Origin: Petunia secreta
Lineage: Eukaryota > Streptophyta > Magnoliopsida > Solanales > Solanaceae
NCBI GenBank assembly: GCA_029990175.1
Contig: JARKIP010000023.1
Span: forward strand, 21,905,501 to 21,969,500
Direction of reading: 5' to 3'
Length of the DNA stretch: 64,000 nucleotides
A model generated the notes under the pieces. The model was given only the letters and a program-made list of their open reading frames with translations, had not been told where the DNA came from and searched no databases. Both the position numbers and the translations under genes were made by a program. Of the stretch, positions 31,944 to 42,410 are shown piece by piece. Position 1 is the stretch's first letter. Every line of letters begins with the position of its first letter.

Positions 31944-33881
31944 TCAGGATGTGGAAGGACCAGGTCCCTGGGACTTGTTAAGCAACTCAAGCATCTGCTT
32001 GAGCATTCCCTCATTGGTCTCCTTTGCCTTTGAGGCCTCTGCCTTCCAGAAATTCTTCTCCTCTTCCAACCTTGCTATCTCAGCAGCCTGCATAGCAACC
32101 TGTTGCCTAAGTGCCCTCACTTTGTTGTTCAGTGGCTGCCTCCCAACACCAGCCTGTGGAGGATCAGCCTGAACTGGCAAGTCACAGCTTATCAAAGTGG
32201 CACAATCAAACTTTTCCTTCTTTGTAGCCTTCACAACCCCTTCCAAGGGAATCTTCAACTTTGCAAATATATCAGTCAGGATGAAACCAAACGGCAGGGA
32301 GTGCTTTCTCTTCCCAGCAATCACCCTTTTGATCAGGTGGATCATAAAGCTGGGCCAATTGATCTGCTTTTCAGTGTCCAACAGTTCCATAAGGACCAGG
32401 TCCATGAAACTGGCAACTCCTCTTTTCTCCTGCCTTGGCATCACTATTTTGTTCACAAACTCAAATAACACTTGGTGCTGAGGGTGCATCTCACTCTTCT
32501 GCACAGCCCTGGGTTTCTCTTCACCATCATTCTCAGCAAACTTCCTAGTGATCTCCAGATCAGTAGGCAAGTTTGTCAAGTCAGGCCAGACCTTCTTGAC
32601 ATAGCTAGCATACCCAGTAGCAGGAATTCCCAGCAGCTCACCAAGTTCCCTTGTGTCAAACATAATTACATTTTCATTGACAGAGGTAGTAAGTCTATCT
32701 TCTCTGATGGAGCAGTTCTTGTAGAACTCTTGCACCATCCCCTTTGCACACCTACCAGAGATCTTAAGGACCATGTCCCTCCAACCCTGAGCATGCAGTT
32801 TTTGCAACAGCCACAACATTCCTTCTTCTTGCACATCAGACATTACCCGACCTTTCAAAACCTTCCTGGTCAACATGTCTTCATGAACACAGTGCACAGA
32901 CTCATCACCTTCAGCATCACTACCACTCTCATCTCCAGCAACAGACTCATCACTGTCACTAGCAGAACTTTCAGAAACAACCACTCTTTTGGAGGACCTG
33001 GTCCTCTTAGCAACTTTCTCAGCAGCTTTAACTGAGCTTCTTGTGACCCTTCTCTCAGGAACTTTTCTTTTCTTGGACTGAGGCGCCACCTCCTCAGCTT
33101 CTACCATCTCATCATCCTCAGAAAAATCAGCAAGATCAATATCATCCACTTCTTCCTCTTCCACCACCTGTTTGCCTTTCCCTTTTCTGCTCCTTTCTAA
33201 GGCAGCAGCTAGTTGTTCATCAGCAGCTTTTACAGCACTTCTTGTCCTCCTAACCCCAGAAGCAGGGGTTGAGGCAGAAGGAACAGGTCCTTTTGCCTTG
33301 GAGGAACTTTCAACTTTCTTTTTATTTCCAGGCTTGTAACTATCACCTATTTTCTTCAACTTAGCAGCAATTTCAGCAGTCACACGGTCATCAATGGGTC
33401 CCTTTCTAGCCAATTTTCTTCTCAGACTCCTAATGTTTATCAAATCCACCAGAGGCCTGTCACTATCACTTATAGCCTCCTCAACATCTATCACATCCTC
33501 CATGGGTGCTCTAAAAGCAGCCTCTGGAGACCCCGATGCCCCATGCATGGGTGCTTCCAACCTCTTAATAGGTTCCCCCTCAAGAGCAGCCTCAGACCCC
33601 TCTCCCTTTTCTTCCTCGTCTATAACAACATTCAAAGGGTATGTGAAGTTTACCTGATACTGATACAACACCATAGCACGAGATAAATCCTCAACTTGCT
33701 CAGCAATTGATTCAGTCGTGGGAACTGGTCCTTCCCCCTGAATTTCAGGTTCAGGTACGTCTGGGATTGGTTCAGGGATTTTAGGGTTTAGGTTAGTGGT
33801 TTCCATGGGTGAGGGAGGATTAAGATTTTGTGGTTGTACATCAATAGGTGCAGTTGAAGAATTATCAGAATCAAGAGACAT
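31944..33881 (-). CDS. Extra ORF of the second SIRE element, nuclear-type protein
   Basis: 645-codon ORF starting at the ATG at 33881 (the frame extends 7 codons further only from a TTG). Residues 1-330 are disordered and strongly charged, with acidic runs ('EEEEVDDIDLADFSEDDE') and basic clusters including an SV40-like 'KKRKV' (270-274). A short segment is repeated ('RRTRSAVKAADE' about 211-222, 'RVTRSSVKAAEK' about 278-289). Residues about 384-548 are the helical plant transposon protein domain, matching in pattern the extra ORF at 15983-17374 (shared 'FY.N', 'LG...GY', 'MPR', 'SLPFGFILTDI'). Residues about 585-636 form a coiled coil. The protein ends 'GPGPSTS', encoded by one of the element's palindromes. 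No membrane segment is seen. Likely a nuclear or RNA/DNA-associated factor of the element; function unproven. Confidence 0.85.
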   Translation of the reverse strand: MSLDSDNSSTAPIDVQPQNLNPPSPMETTNLNPKIPEPIPDVPEPEIQGEGPVPTTESIAEQVEDLSRAMVLYQYQVNFTYPLNVVIDEEEKGEGSEAALEGEPIKRLEAPMHGASGSPEAAFRAPMEDVIDVEEAISDSDRPLVDLINIRSLRRKLARKGPIDDRVTAEIAAKLKKIGDSYKPGNKKKVESSSKAKGPVPSASTPASGVRRTRSAVKAADEQLAAALERSRKGKGKQVVEEEEVDDIDLADFSEDDEMVEAEEVAPQSKKRKVPERRVTRSSVKAAEKVAKRTRSSKRVVVSESSASDSDESVAGDESGSDAEGDESVHCVHEDMLTRKVLKGRVMSDVQEEGMLWLLQKLHAQGWRDMVLKISGRCAKGMVQEFYKNCSIREDRLTTSVNENVIMFDTRELGELLGIPATGYASYVKKVWPDLTNLPTDLEITRKFAENDGEEKPRAVQKSEMHPQHQVLFEFVNKIVMPRQEKRGVASFMDLVLMELLDTEKQINWPSFMIHLIKRVIAGKRKHSLPFGFILTDIFAKLKIPLEGVVKATKKEKFDCATLISCDLPVQADPPQAGVGRQPLNNKVRALRQQVAMQAAEIARLEEEKNFWKAEASKAKETNEGMLKQMLELLNKSQGPGPSTS

Positions 33882-34481
33882 TTTTGCAATTCGAATTAAC
33901 AAATAATTTACTACTCTTTCTGAAATTGTGATAGTTTTAATTGATGAACAATGTAAAAGGGTAATGAGGGAGAAGGAGAGTATTTATAGAGTGATTTAGG
34001 TAGTGGAGTTAGAGTAAAAAACGATCAACTTACCTCATCATAACATGCAACGGTTAAGGACTCTTGGGAGTCTCCCGGAGAAAAAGAGCCGTTAGGCTGC
34101 AGGTTACCTTTTCAGAGTAGGAACTGTTCCTCCGATGGGACTCCTTTACACTTTGGATATGGGTAGAAAACTTAGTGGGATTTATCCTAATCTTAAGTTA
34201 CCTATAGCCTTTATACTTCTAAATTAACTGAATAATAACGAGTACATACCTGAGTTTAACACAAAAATTCAGTGTCCTTCCAATTTGTAATTTTTTGATC
34301 ATCTGAAATTCTAAGAGCATAAGGGTAACATCATTAAATTTTAGCAACTCTAAATAAGAAGTATGGCATAAGAGTATACTTTTTAAATATTGAAACTGGA
34401 CTGAATAATTCATAATGACTTGAATAAAATTCATTTTAAGAGCAATTTTCTAGCCAATTATGAAGTAAAGCATTGATGATT
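33882..34481 (-). other. Spacer between pol and extra ORF of the second SIRE element
   Basis: About 600 bp without a gene. Contains the palindrome GGAACTGTTCC at 34120-34130, showing the motif is not tied to coding sequence. May hold the promoter or acceptor for a separate transcript of the extra ORF; nothing definite seen. Confidence 0.4.
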
Positions 34482-37400
34482 TTATGTGAATTTAATCATC
34501 CCTAACTCCAATCTATTTCTTTCAAAATCATCTCTACCTAGAGCTTTAGTAAAAATTTCAGTAATTTGCTTTTTAGTAGGACAAAATGCTATGGTGATCA
34601 AACCTTTTTCATAATTGTCTCTTAGGAAATGATGTCTTATATCAATGTGTTTAGTCCTTTTGTGATGCACTGGATTCTTTGTCATATTAATAGCACTAGT
34701 GTTATCACAATATATAGGAACAGTTCCTACATCAACACCAAAATTCTGTAATTGTTGTTTGATCCATAACAACTGTGAACAACATGAAGCAGCTGCAACA
34801 TATTCAGCCTCAGCAGTGGAAAGTGCCACTGAATTCTGTTTCTTAGTTCCCCAAGAAACCAAACACTCACCAAGAAAATGTACCATATCTGAGGTACTTT
34901 TTCTATCAACAAGGAAACCTGCATAGTCCGCATCAGTATATCCAACAAGATTAAAACTACCACCTTTTGGATACCAAAGTCCCAAGGGACCTGTTCCTTT
35001 CAGATACCTCAATATTCTTTTAACAGCTTTCAAATGAGATTCCTTAGGATCTGATTGGAACCTAGCACACAAACCTACACTGAACACTATATCAGGTCTA
35101 CTAGCAGTTAGATAAAGTAGAGAACCTATCATACCCCTATACAATTTTTGATCAACTGATATTCCATGTTTATCAAGATCCAATTTTGTGGCAGTGGCAA
35201 TAGGTGTGTCAATTTCCTTAGCATTATCCTTATCAAACCTTTTAAGTAATTCCTTAACATACTTTTGTTGATGGATCATAGTTCCATTTGAGGTTTGCTT
35301 AATTTGAAAACCCAAAAAGAAATTGAGTTCACCCATCATGCTCATCTCAAATTCACTCCCCATCAAGTTTGCAAATTCCTTACTTAAATTTTCACAAGTG
35401 GCACCAAAAATTATATCATCTACATAGATTTGAACAATTAAGAGATCCTTACCCTTTTCTTTTAAGAACAAAGTACTATCAATTTTACCTCTCTTGTATC
35501 CATGCTGGAGTAGAAATTTTGATAGCCTCTCATACCATGCTCTTGGTGCCTGCTTGAGCCCATACAAGGCCTTGTCTAACTTGTACACATGTTGAGGGAA
35601 CTGTTCACTTTCAAAACCTGGAGGTTGCTTGACATACACTTCTTCTTTCAAGTAACCATTCAGAAACGCACTCTTAACATCCATTTGATGTAGAGTAAAT
35701 TCCATGTATGTAGCAAAGGCTATAAGAAGTCTTATTGCTTCCAGTCTTGCAACTGGAGCAAAAGTCTCATCATAGTCGATGCCCTCCTCTTGACTATATC
35801 CCTGAACAACTAGCCTGGCCTTGTTTCTTGTTACCATGCCATCCTCATCAAGTTTGTTTCTGAAAACCCATTTTGTTCCAATTATGGACCTGTTCCTTGG
35901 CTTGGGCTCCAGATGCCAAACTTGACTCCTTTGGAATTGATTCAGTTCTTCCTGCATAGCATTAATCCAATCTGCATCCTTCAGTGCTTCTTTCACATTT
36001 TTAGGTTCAACAAGAGATAAGAAGGCACTAAAGGCACACAGATTGTGATTCTTGACTGCTGATCTAGTTTGAACTCCGGCAGCCTTATCTGAGATTATTT
36101 GATCCACAGGATGTGACCTTTGATACTTGAAGGGCTTGGGTGTCAATCCATTGTCAGAAGTCCTCTGCTGAGGAACAGTTCCTGATAGAGTAGTGTTTCC
36201 AGTTTGTGAGGTGGAACCAACACTTGTTCCCCATATTTCAGTGCTACTCTTCTCAGTTCTGTCCTGAGGAACAGTTCCTTGCAGTTCACTTCTCATATCC
36301 AGAATCTGCATTTGTGGATTAAGTTCAAACTCTTTCAGCATTCCAATTTCTTCATCCTCCTGTACCTGTTCTTGAGTGAGACTGTCAGTTTCATCAAATT
36401 TAACATGCATGCTTTCTTCAATTTTCAATGTTTTCTTGTTAAACACCCTATAAGATTTACTATTTAAAGAATAACCAATAAATATTCTCTCATCACTTCT
36501 AGGATCAAATTTTCCTAAGGCATCCTTCCCATTGTTGTGTATGAAACATTTGCAACCAAAAGCCCTAAGATTAGAAATATTTGGTTTTCTTCCTTTAAGC
36601 AATTCATATGGGGTCTTTTCTATTAAAGGTCTTGTCATACATCTATTTATTATGTAGCATGCAGTATTAATAGCCTCAGCCCAAAAGTTCTGTGGAAGAT
36701 TTCCAGATATCAACATAGTCCTTGCCATTTCTTCTAGAGTCCTATTTTTCCTTTCCACTACACCATTTTGTTGTGGAGTTCTAGGTGAGGAAAAATTATG
36801 ATTAATGCCATTTTCATTACAAAAATTGGAAAACATATGATTTTCAAATTCAGTTCCATGATCTGACCTAATGGCAACAATATGGTTATCTAGAGTTCTT
36901 TGAGCTTTCTTAGCAAAAATTGAAAATGCATTAAATGCTTCTTCTTTAGATGCAAGAAATATAGTCCATGTAAATCTGGAGTAATCATCCACCAATACCA
37001 TAACATACTTCTTACCTCCACGACTCATTGTTCTCATAGGGCCACATAAATCCATATGGACCAGTTCCAAAGGTTTAGTGGTACTTACCTGTTTCTTCGA
37101 TTTGAAGGAGGATTTTACCTGCTTCCCCCTGGCACATGCTTCACATACTTTTTCTTCATTAAACCTGATGTTAGGAAGACCTATCACCAAGTCCTTTGAC
37201 ACAAGTTTGTTCAATTGTGAAAGACTAGCATGTCCTAGTCTTTTGTGCCATAGGAGGGGATCATTTTGCACCACAGTTAAGCAGCTCAGGCTTCCATCAG
37301 ATATTGTCAGCAAGTCTACTTTGTAGATGTTTCCATGTCTGTTTCCCTGCAAAATAACCTCTCCAGAAGCTTGATTAGTCACAGTGCATCCAGTAGATGA

Positions 37401-37676
37401 GAAATTAACATTATTACCTTTGTCACACAATTGAAATATGCTCAATAAGCAATGCTTCAGCCCATCTACTAGAAATACATTATCTATACAGTATGAATCA
37501 GACCTACCTACCTTTCCAATTCCAATAATTTCCCCTTTCTTACCATTACCGAAGGAAACATTTCCTCCTTGGAAGGCTGAGAGTGAAAGGAACAGTTCCT
37601 TATGCCCTGTCATATGTCTTGAGCAACCACTGTCCATGTACCATTTGTGGTTTATCTCCTTCACTCTAGCCTGCAA
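34482..37676 (-). CDS. SIRE copia pol (protease, integrase, RT, RNase H)
   Basis: 1064-codon open frame. It begins just before the protease 'WYMDSGCSRHMTGHK' (Asp near residue 15), then integrase ('WHKRLGHASLSQLN' finger, 'SDHGTEFEN', 'GVVERKNRTLEEMA'), reverse transcriptase ('KWVFRNKLDEDGMVTRNKAR', 'IYVDDIIFGA', 'EFEMSMMGELNFFLGFQIK') and RNase H ('AEAEYVAAASCCSQLLW', ending 'ITEIFTKAL'). All visible catalytic residues are kept. It should be made as a gag-pol fusion, but a frame change and stops just upstream (about 37680-37710) separate it from gag. Domain-by-domain it is close to the polyprotein at 11451-15665, but clearly a different family within the lineage. Confidence 0.92.
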   Translation of the reverse strand: MQARVKEINHKWYMDSGCSRHMTGHKELFLSLSAFQGGNVSFGNGKKGEIIGIGKVGRSDSYCIDNVFLVDGLKHCLLSIFQLCDKGNNVNFSSTGCTVTNQASGEVILQGNRHGNIYKVDLLTISDGSLSCLTVVQNDPLLWHKRLGHASLSQLNKLVSKDLVIGLPNIRFNEEKVCEACARGKQVKSSFKSKKQVSTTKPLELVHMDLCGPMRTMSRGGKKYVMVLVDDYSRFTWTIFLASKEEAFNAFSIFAKKAQRTLDNHIVAIRSDHGTEFENHMFSNFCNENGINHNFSSPRTPQQNGVVERKNRTLEEMARTMLISGNLPQNFWAEAINTACYIINRCMTRPLIEKTPYELLKGRKPNISNLRAFGCKCFIHNNGKDALGKFDPRSDERIFIGYSLNSKSYRVFNKKTLKIEESMHVKFDETDSLTQEQVQEDEEIGMLKEFELNPQMQILDMRSELQGTVPQDRTEKSSTEIWGTSVGSTSQTGNTTLSGTVPQQRTSDNGLTPKPFKYQRSHPVDQIISDKAAGVQTRSAVKNHNLCAFSAFLSLVEPKNVKEALKDADWINAMQEELNQFQRSQVWHLEPKPRNRSIIGTKWVFRNKLDEDGMVTRNKARLVVQGYSQEEGIDYDETFAPVARLEAIRLLIAFATYMEFTLHQMDVKSAFLNGYLKEEVYVKQPPGFESEQFPQHVYKLDKALYGLKQAPRAWYERLSKFLLQHGYKRGKIDSTLFLKEKGKDLLIVQIYVDDIIFGATCENLSKEFANLMGSEFEMSMMGELNFFLGFQIKQTSNGTMIHQQKYVKELLKRFDKDNAKEIDTPIATATKLDLDKHGISVDQKLYRGMIGSLLYLTASRPDIVFSVGLCARFQSDPKESHLKAVKRILRYLKGTGPLGLWYPKGGSFNLVGYTDADYAGFLVDRKSTSDMVHFLGECLVSWGTKKQNSVALSTAEAEYVAAASCCSQLLWIKQQLQNFGVDVGTVPIYCDNTSAINMTKNPVHHKRTKHIDIRHHFLRDNYEKGLITIAFCPTKKQITEIFTKALGRDDFERNRLELGMIKFT

Positions 37677-37683
37677 AAGAAAA

Positions 37684-38536
37684 CTAGGGGTTAATTTTAA
37701 GAACCCAAACTAGTTTGGGTTCCTTTCCTTTTGAAAAAGGATGAATCAGATCTCTCCTAGCCCAGAATGGTAATGGTTTCTTTGTGTGAACATTTTCCTT
37801 TTTTTCAGAATATTGAACAGGTTTGTAGGACCTATTCTTCTGTTTCACAGGATTTTGAACAGGTTTATAGGACCTGTTCCTCTGGGCAGCCCTTTTTAAA
37901 GATTGACAATTTTCTTTCCGGTGACCAGTGTTCCCACAGTGAGTGCATAGCCAGTTTTCAGGAAATGATAAGTACTTACTCTTTGGATTCCATTTGGATG
38001 AACTCTGTGCTTTCATGAATCCAATACCTTTCCTGTTACTACTATGAATCCAATACCTTTCCTGTTCCCACAGTGAGTGCATAGCCAGTTTTCAGGAAAT
38101 GATAAATACTTACTCTTTTGATTCCATTTGGATGAACTCTGTGCTTTCATGAATCCAATACCTTTCCTGTTACTACTATGAAATGATAGGACCTATTTTC
38201 TTGTAACCATTCTAGTGCTTCAGAAGACTTGTTCCATTCTACAATTTTTCTTAATTCCATCTTTGTTTTAACCAAGTCTTCTTCTAAAGATCTTATCTTT
38301 TCATCTTTCTTACACAGTTCATCAACTGTGTCTTTCAGTTTCTCTTCAGCAATGATCTGATGAGAATTAGCAATACCTTTATCTTTTACAACTGTTTTAA
38401 CATTTTCTAATTCCTGAGCAGTTGTTTCAAGTGTGAGGACCTGTTCCTCAAGCATGCTAATCTTCCTTTCCAGAAAATCATTTTTAATTATTTCCTCTTT
38501 GCATTCTGTTTCTAAACAGTCAACTTTATCATGCAG
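37684..38536 (-). pseudogene. Broken gag C-terminal part: coiled coil, second zinc knuckle
   Basis: Continues gag in the same frame after its TAA (38537-38539). 38147-38455 encodes a strong coiled coil ('EELRK'-type heptads, e.g. 'LCKKDEKIRSLEEDLVKTK'). The frame is then lost because 37931-38063 is tandemly repeated as 38064-38182; the 133-bp offset is not a multiple of three. 37684-38082 carries a second CCHC knuckle 'CTHCGNTGHRKENC' and basic repeats ('NRSYKPVQ' twice). One stop and a frame shift follow before pol. The lesions look recent and few. Confidence 0.75.
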
Positions 38537-38539
38537 TTA

Positions 38540-39724
38540 GTGATTATCATCCCTCAGAGTTTTGAATTCATTTAGCACAATATGGAATACTTTAACAAAC
38601 TTTTCTCTAGACATGCTTTTTACTTCTTCTTTAAGTTTAGAAACAAATACCTCAGGATCCTCTTCATTTGCTGAATCTCCAAGTGCCATTAGAGAAAGAT
38701 CCTCATCCAGATCATCATCAGTTATTTCGTCTTCACTGTCTTGCCATCCTACAACCAGCGCTTTGGGATTTCCACTTCTCTTATGGACCTGTTCCCTAGC
38801 CTTCTTCCTTTCATCAATGAATTTCTTCCTCCATTCTCCTTCCATAATTGGACATTTGCTGATGTAGTGCTCCGAGCTTCCACATTTGTGGCATTCTCCA
38901 GCCTGTTTCATGTTAGTAGACCTACCCTGTCCACTAATTTCCCTTTTCTTATTCAAATATTTCTGAACACTTTTAGCTATAAGGACCAGTTCCTTATCAT
39001 CAATGATTTTATCACCAGCAGTCAAGGCTAGGTTAGGTTCAGTTTTAACTGGAGCTCCTATGTTTTTAAACTTTTTCCTCAGTTCATAAGTCTTTAGATT
39101 GCCTATAAGCTCATCTAAGGATAAAGTGGTTAAATCTTTACTTTCAATGATAGCACAAGCTTTGATCTCCCAAGAATCTGGAAGAACCCTAGTTAAAATC
39201 TTTTCTACCCTATCTTCCACTGTTAAAACCCTTCCCAAAGAGATAAGTTCAGAAGCAATGGCATTAAATCTAGTATACATTTCAGAGATTGATTCTTCTT
39301 CTTTCATTTTAAAGCTTTCATATTCAGCATAAAGAAGTGTACATCTGGACCTTTTTACCTGACTTGTTCCTTCGTGTGCAACTTGTAGAGCATCCCAAAT
39401 CTCCTTTGCAGTGGCATACCCTCTGATCCTAGTGCATTCGTCAGGACTAAGTCCACCAACCAGCCACTTCCTTGCTTTTGCATTCTTTTCCCATTGCTTT
39501 ATGTCTTCAACGTTGCATTCCTTTCTGGTTTTGGGAACATCCTTCCCATCAGCATCCTTCTTCATTGGGATCATGGGACCTTCAGTTACTATGTCCCACA
39601 ATTCATAGTCGTCTGCTTGAAGGTGATCGCGCATCCTCTCTTTCCACCATGAATAGTATTTCCCATTGAAATAAGGTGCTCTAACCATTGACTGGCCCTC
39701 ACTGTTCTCTCGTGATGTACTCAT
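38540..39724 (-). CDS. SIRE copia Gag (N-terminal 395 residues)
   Basis: Starts at the ATG at 39724, 33 bp after the primer binding site. UBN2-type Gag core ('APYFNGKYYSWWKERM', 'AKEIWDALQVAHEGTSQVK', 'ESISEMYTRFNAIASEL'), then a CCHC zinc knuckle 'CHKCGSSEHYISKC' and a Glu/Asp-rich tail. Terminated by TAA at 38537-38539; the same frame stays open beyond it into a coiled coil, so this is probably a nonsense mutation in a longer Gag. Gag forms the particle and binds the element RNA. Confidence 0.88.
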
Positions 39725-39756
39725 CTAATCCTAGGTGTTAGCCTTTTCAAGGATAA

Positions 39757-39771
39757 CCCGCTCTGATACCA
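39757..39771 (-). promoter_or_regulatory. Primer binding site (tRNA-Met type) of the second SIRE element
   Basis: Minus strand TGGTATCAGAGCGGG, two bases inside the LTR's CA end at 39774; pairs with the initiator methionine tRNA. Confidence 0.92.
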
Positions 39772-39773
39772 AT

Positions 39774-40577
39774 TGTTATTTTTCACGATTACACCACTTT
39801 ACTGTTTTAAGGACCAGTTCCTTAAAATGTGTTCCTTTACTCTACGATGTGCGGAATTAAAACTGTAAGTAATTGAACACCAGATATTGGCGTGGAAAAA
39901 CCCCTAGACACGGGATAAAAAACCACGACCTACTTCTCAAGTAGGATTTCAACTTCACTATGTAAAAAGACCCACTTGGTTACATGACTCACTCTTACTA
40001 ACCTAGGACTAACTCTAATCCTTTAGTGATCTTTCTCACGATCAGTGAAGTTGTGTCAAGTCCATGACTTGAACCAGAAAGTTTACAACTCGATTTTTGC
40101 TTACTACAATTGAACTAAGACTCGAACTTTTACAAGATTCAATCTAAGGAACAGGTTCTAACTTAGTTCTACTGTAGCTAACTGATTACACAAATAAGCT
40201 AATAACTCTTCTCAGCTTTTGCTCGATGCTCTCTGTATTTGTGTACACTTCTATGGCTGATAGTCTCCACGTTTTATAGCTTCCAGCAGCCAAGAAGTCT
40301 TGGTGAATTAGAACTCCAAAGCTCCCTTGACTTTGAATCCTAATTGGATTATTCCTTCTAGAATCCGAATCCTTTATCCCTTAGTTATGCAATCTTTTCG
40401 TATCTGATTAGGCCTGCATAATTACCAAGATACACGTCAGTATTAGGATAAATAATAATATCTCAATTAAACGATTTTGCATGAATTATCTATTCTGCTA
40501 CAGTAATTCAAAGGAACAGGTCCTTTGAATCCGTTCCTCAGTCATCAGTCAAAACTCCAAGCTTATCCAAGCTAACA
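39774..40577 (-). repeat. LTR (element 5' LTR) of the second SIRE element
   Basis: 804 bp, matching 30692-31485 apart from about eight substitutions and a 10-bp repeat of the outer edge (CCAAGCTTATCCAAGCTAACA). TATA-like TATAAAAC on the minus strand at 40271-40278 would start the element transcript. Palindromes at 39811-39821 and 40513-40523, and a one-mismatch copy at 40148-40158. Confidence 0.93.
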
Positions 40578-40582
40578 GGAGA

Positions 40583-41788
40583 TATACTAGATTTACAATT
40601 ACACAATTGAAGTATATCACTTGTACGTCTATTGTATGTCAATTAATGTACAGTGTGTGTCCAATATATCACCTTATGTACATATGGTAAATCAGAGGTC
40701 ATACAATCCTCCCACCTTCAAACCACCACCAAAACCACTATAACCACCATTAATGTACAGTGTGTGTCCAATATATCACCTTATGAAGGAGTAGAAGAAG
40801 AACTATACACACAGATATACAAGCGAAATACAGGAGATATAGAAGTGATACAATTGATAAACATGACATATAATTTAAATACAATTGACATATAATTTAG
40901 AAAATTTCAGATCTGTATCATATCAGAATTCCAGAACAGTTCGAGAATGCCAAAGAAAATTTAAAAGTATCAAAAGAAGGATCTACTACTCCGCCTCTAC
41001 AGATTCTTCGGCGAACATGAACTCATGATGTCGGAGCAGATCTCAAACCACATTTGCAGAGAAGATTTCAAACCATCGCTGGAGTAGGTTTTAAACCACC
41101 GTCAGAGCCAATCTCCAATCTCTACCGCCGCGTTGCCCTCCATTGCATCAAAGAATCCATGGTTGTCCTCTTTTCATTAGCAGCGAACAACTCGTTGGCG
41201 GGGAAATTGGGAATCATATATATTATGAAGGAGAATATATGGCTGGCACTATAAAATATGGTTATAAGGGCAGTGACAACACCAACGTCAGAAAATGTGA
41301 GAGAAACGCGGAGAGAGTGTGAAAGAAGAGTTAAAAATATTTACACAAGCTAAAGAGTGTGAATCTGCTCAATTGCCACAAGTTTGCCTCTTACGCTAAT
41401 GTTGCATGTGTTGCAAAACAACTGAAACTCATATCCAATAATAACATAATAAAATATCCGTAACTTTTGTAAATGTTTTGAACTTCTGCCTCATATGTAA
41501 GACTAACTTACTCACACATTACAAAAGTCATTTTGCAAAAAAAAAAAAAAATGTTGGATGGACAACAAAACTCATTTTTCAAAAAAATTGTTAAATGACG
41601 CCAAAAGTCAAGAATCCCCCCCCCCCCCTCCCCCCCAAAAAAACACACACACACACACAAGAACCTTATAGCCTCCTATTTCTACAATTTTTCCCTTGCA
41701 AAGTTGATGATCTTTTAAATTGGAAATGCTTTTTTCCTTTTTATGGTTTTCCTTATTTACCTTTTTTTAGCTACGTGTATATAAATTA
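40583..41788. other. Intergenic, short repeats, no gene seen
   Basis: A 37-bp direct repeat (ATTAATGTACAGTGTGTGTC...) occurs at 40642-40678 and 40749-40785. 41618-41660 is a poly-C/poly-A/(CA)n low-complexity run. A 66-codon frame at 41054-41254 has no recognised domain. Confidence 0.45.
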
Positions 41789-42410
41789 TAGTCCCTCCGT
41801 TCTAAAATGGTTGTGTTAGTTTGACTTGGAGCGGAGTTTAAGAAATGTGGTAAGATTTTTTTTTGGAACTTGTGATCCAAAATAAGCCCTACATAAATAT
41901 GTGACTATAAAGTATTTCATTAAGTGTGACGACCCAATAATTTCTACCTATAGTCTAGTTACATAATGAGTTAGTGCGAATATTTACTCATTATTTATGA
42001 GGTAAAATTTATATATATAGAGAATTTACTAAATGACCATTAGGCCAAATAGACAATTTAATATAGGCCTTGGATTATTTTGACTAAGTGGAAATAATTT
42101 ATTAGCCCCATAACTAATTTCTAGTCCATTTTTATAGCATATAAAAGACCATGCCTTGACTTTTAGGGTTGAAAACAAATGGCTAAGAAGGGAAACAATT
42201 TGGGGATAAATCAAATATGCAGCCGTCAGTTCCATTGCACTCGAGCTTTCAAATTAGTTCAAATATCAAAGGAAGAACGTCTGGAAGAGATTCGAAAAGG
42301 CAAAACTATTGTTGAGTAGCTAGTGAGCTTCGGACCGAGGTAAGTGTTCTTCGCTTTCTTGGTCGACTTGCTCCACACGCTATGTATGATATATGCTTCT
42401 ATACAAATGA

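Larger units (their letters stand above)
30692..40577 (-). mobile_element. Second SIRE-lineage Ty1/copia element, damaged gag-pol
   Basis: 9886-bp element on the minus strand with LTRs of 794 and 804 bp and a perfect 5-bp duplication GGAGA (30687-30691, 40578-40582). Order on its own strand: LTR, tRNA-Met primer site, gag, gag C-terminal coiled coil and second zinc knuckle, pol, extra ORF, purine tracts, LTR. The LTRs differ by about eight substitutions plus a 10-bp duplication at one edge. Gag-pol is broken by a stop and a 133-bp tandem duplication, while pol and the extra ORF stay open. The self-complementary 11-mer GGAMCWGKTCC is repeated 21 times through it (see findings). Confidence 0.94.

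Noticed and set aside
32103..33657. Several plus-strand ORFs of 73-187 codons
   Set aside because: Antisense shadows of the 31944-33881 retrotransposon ORF, without domains.
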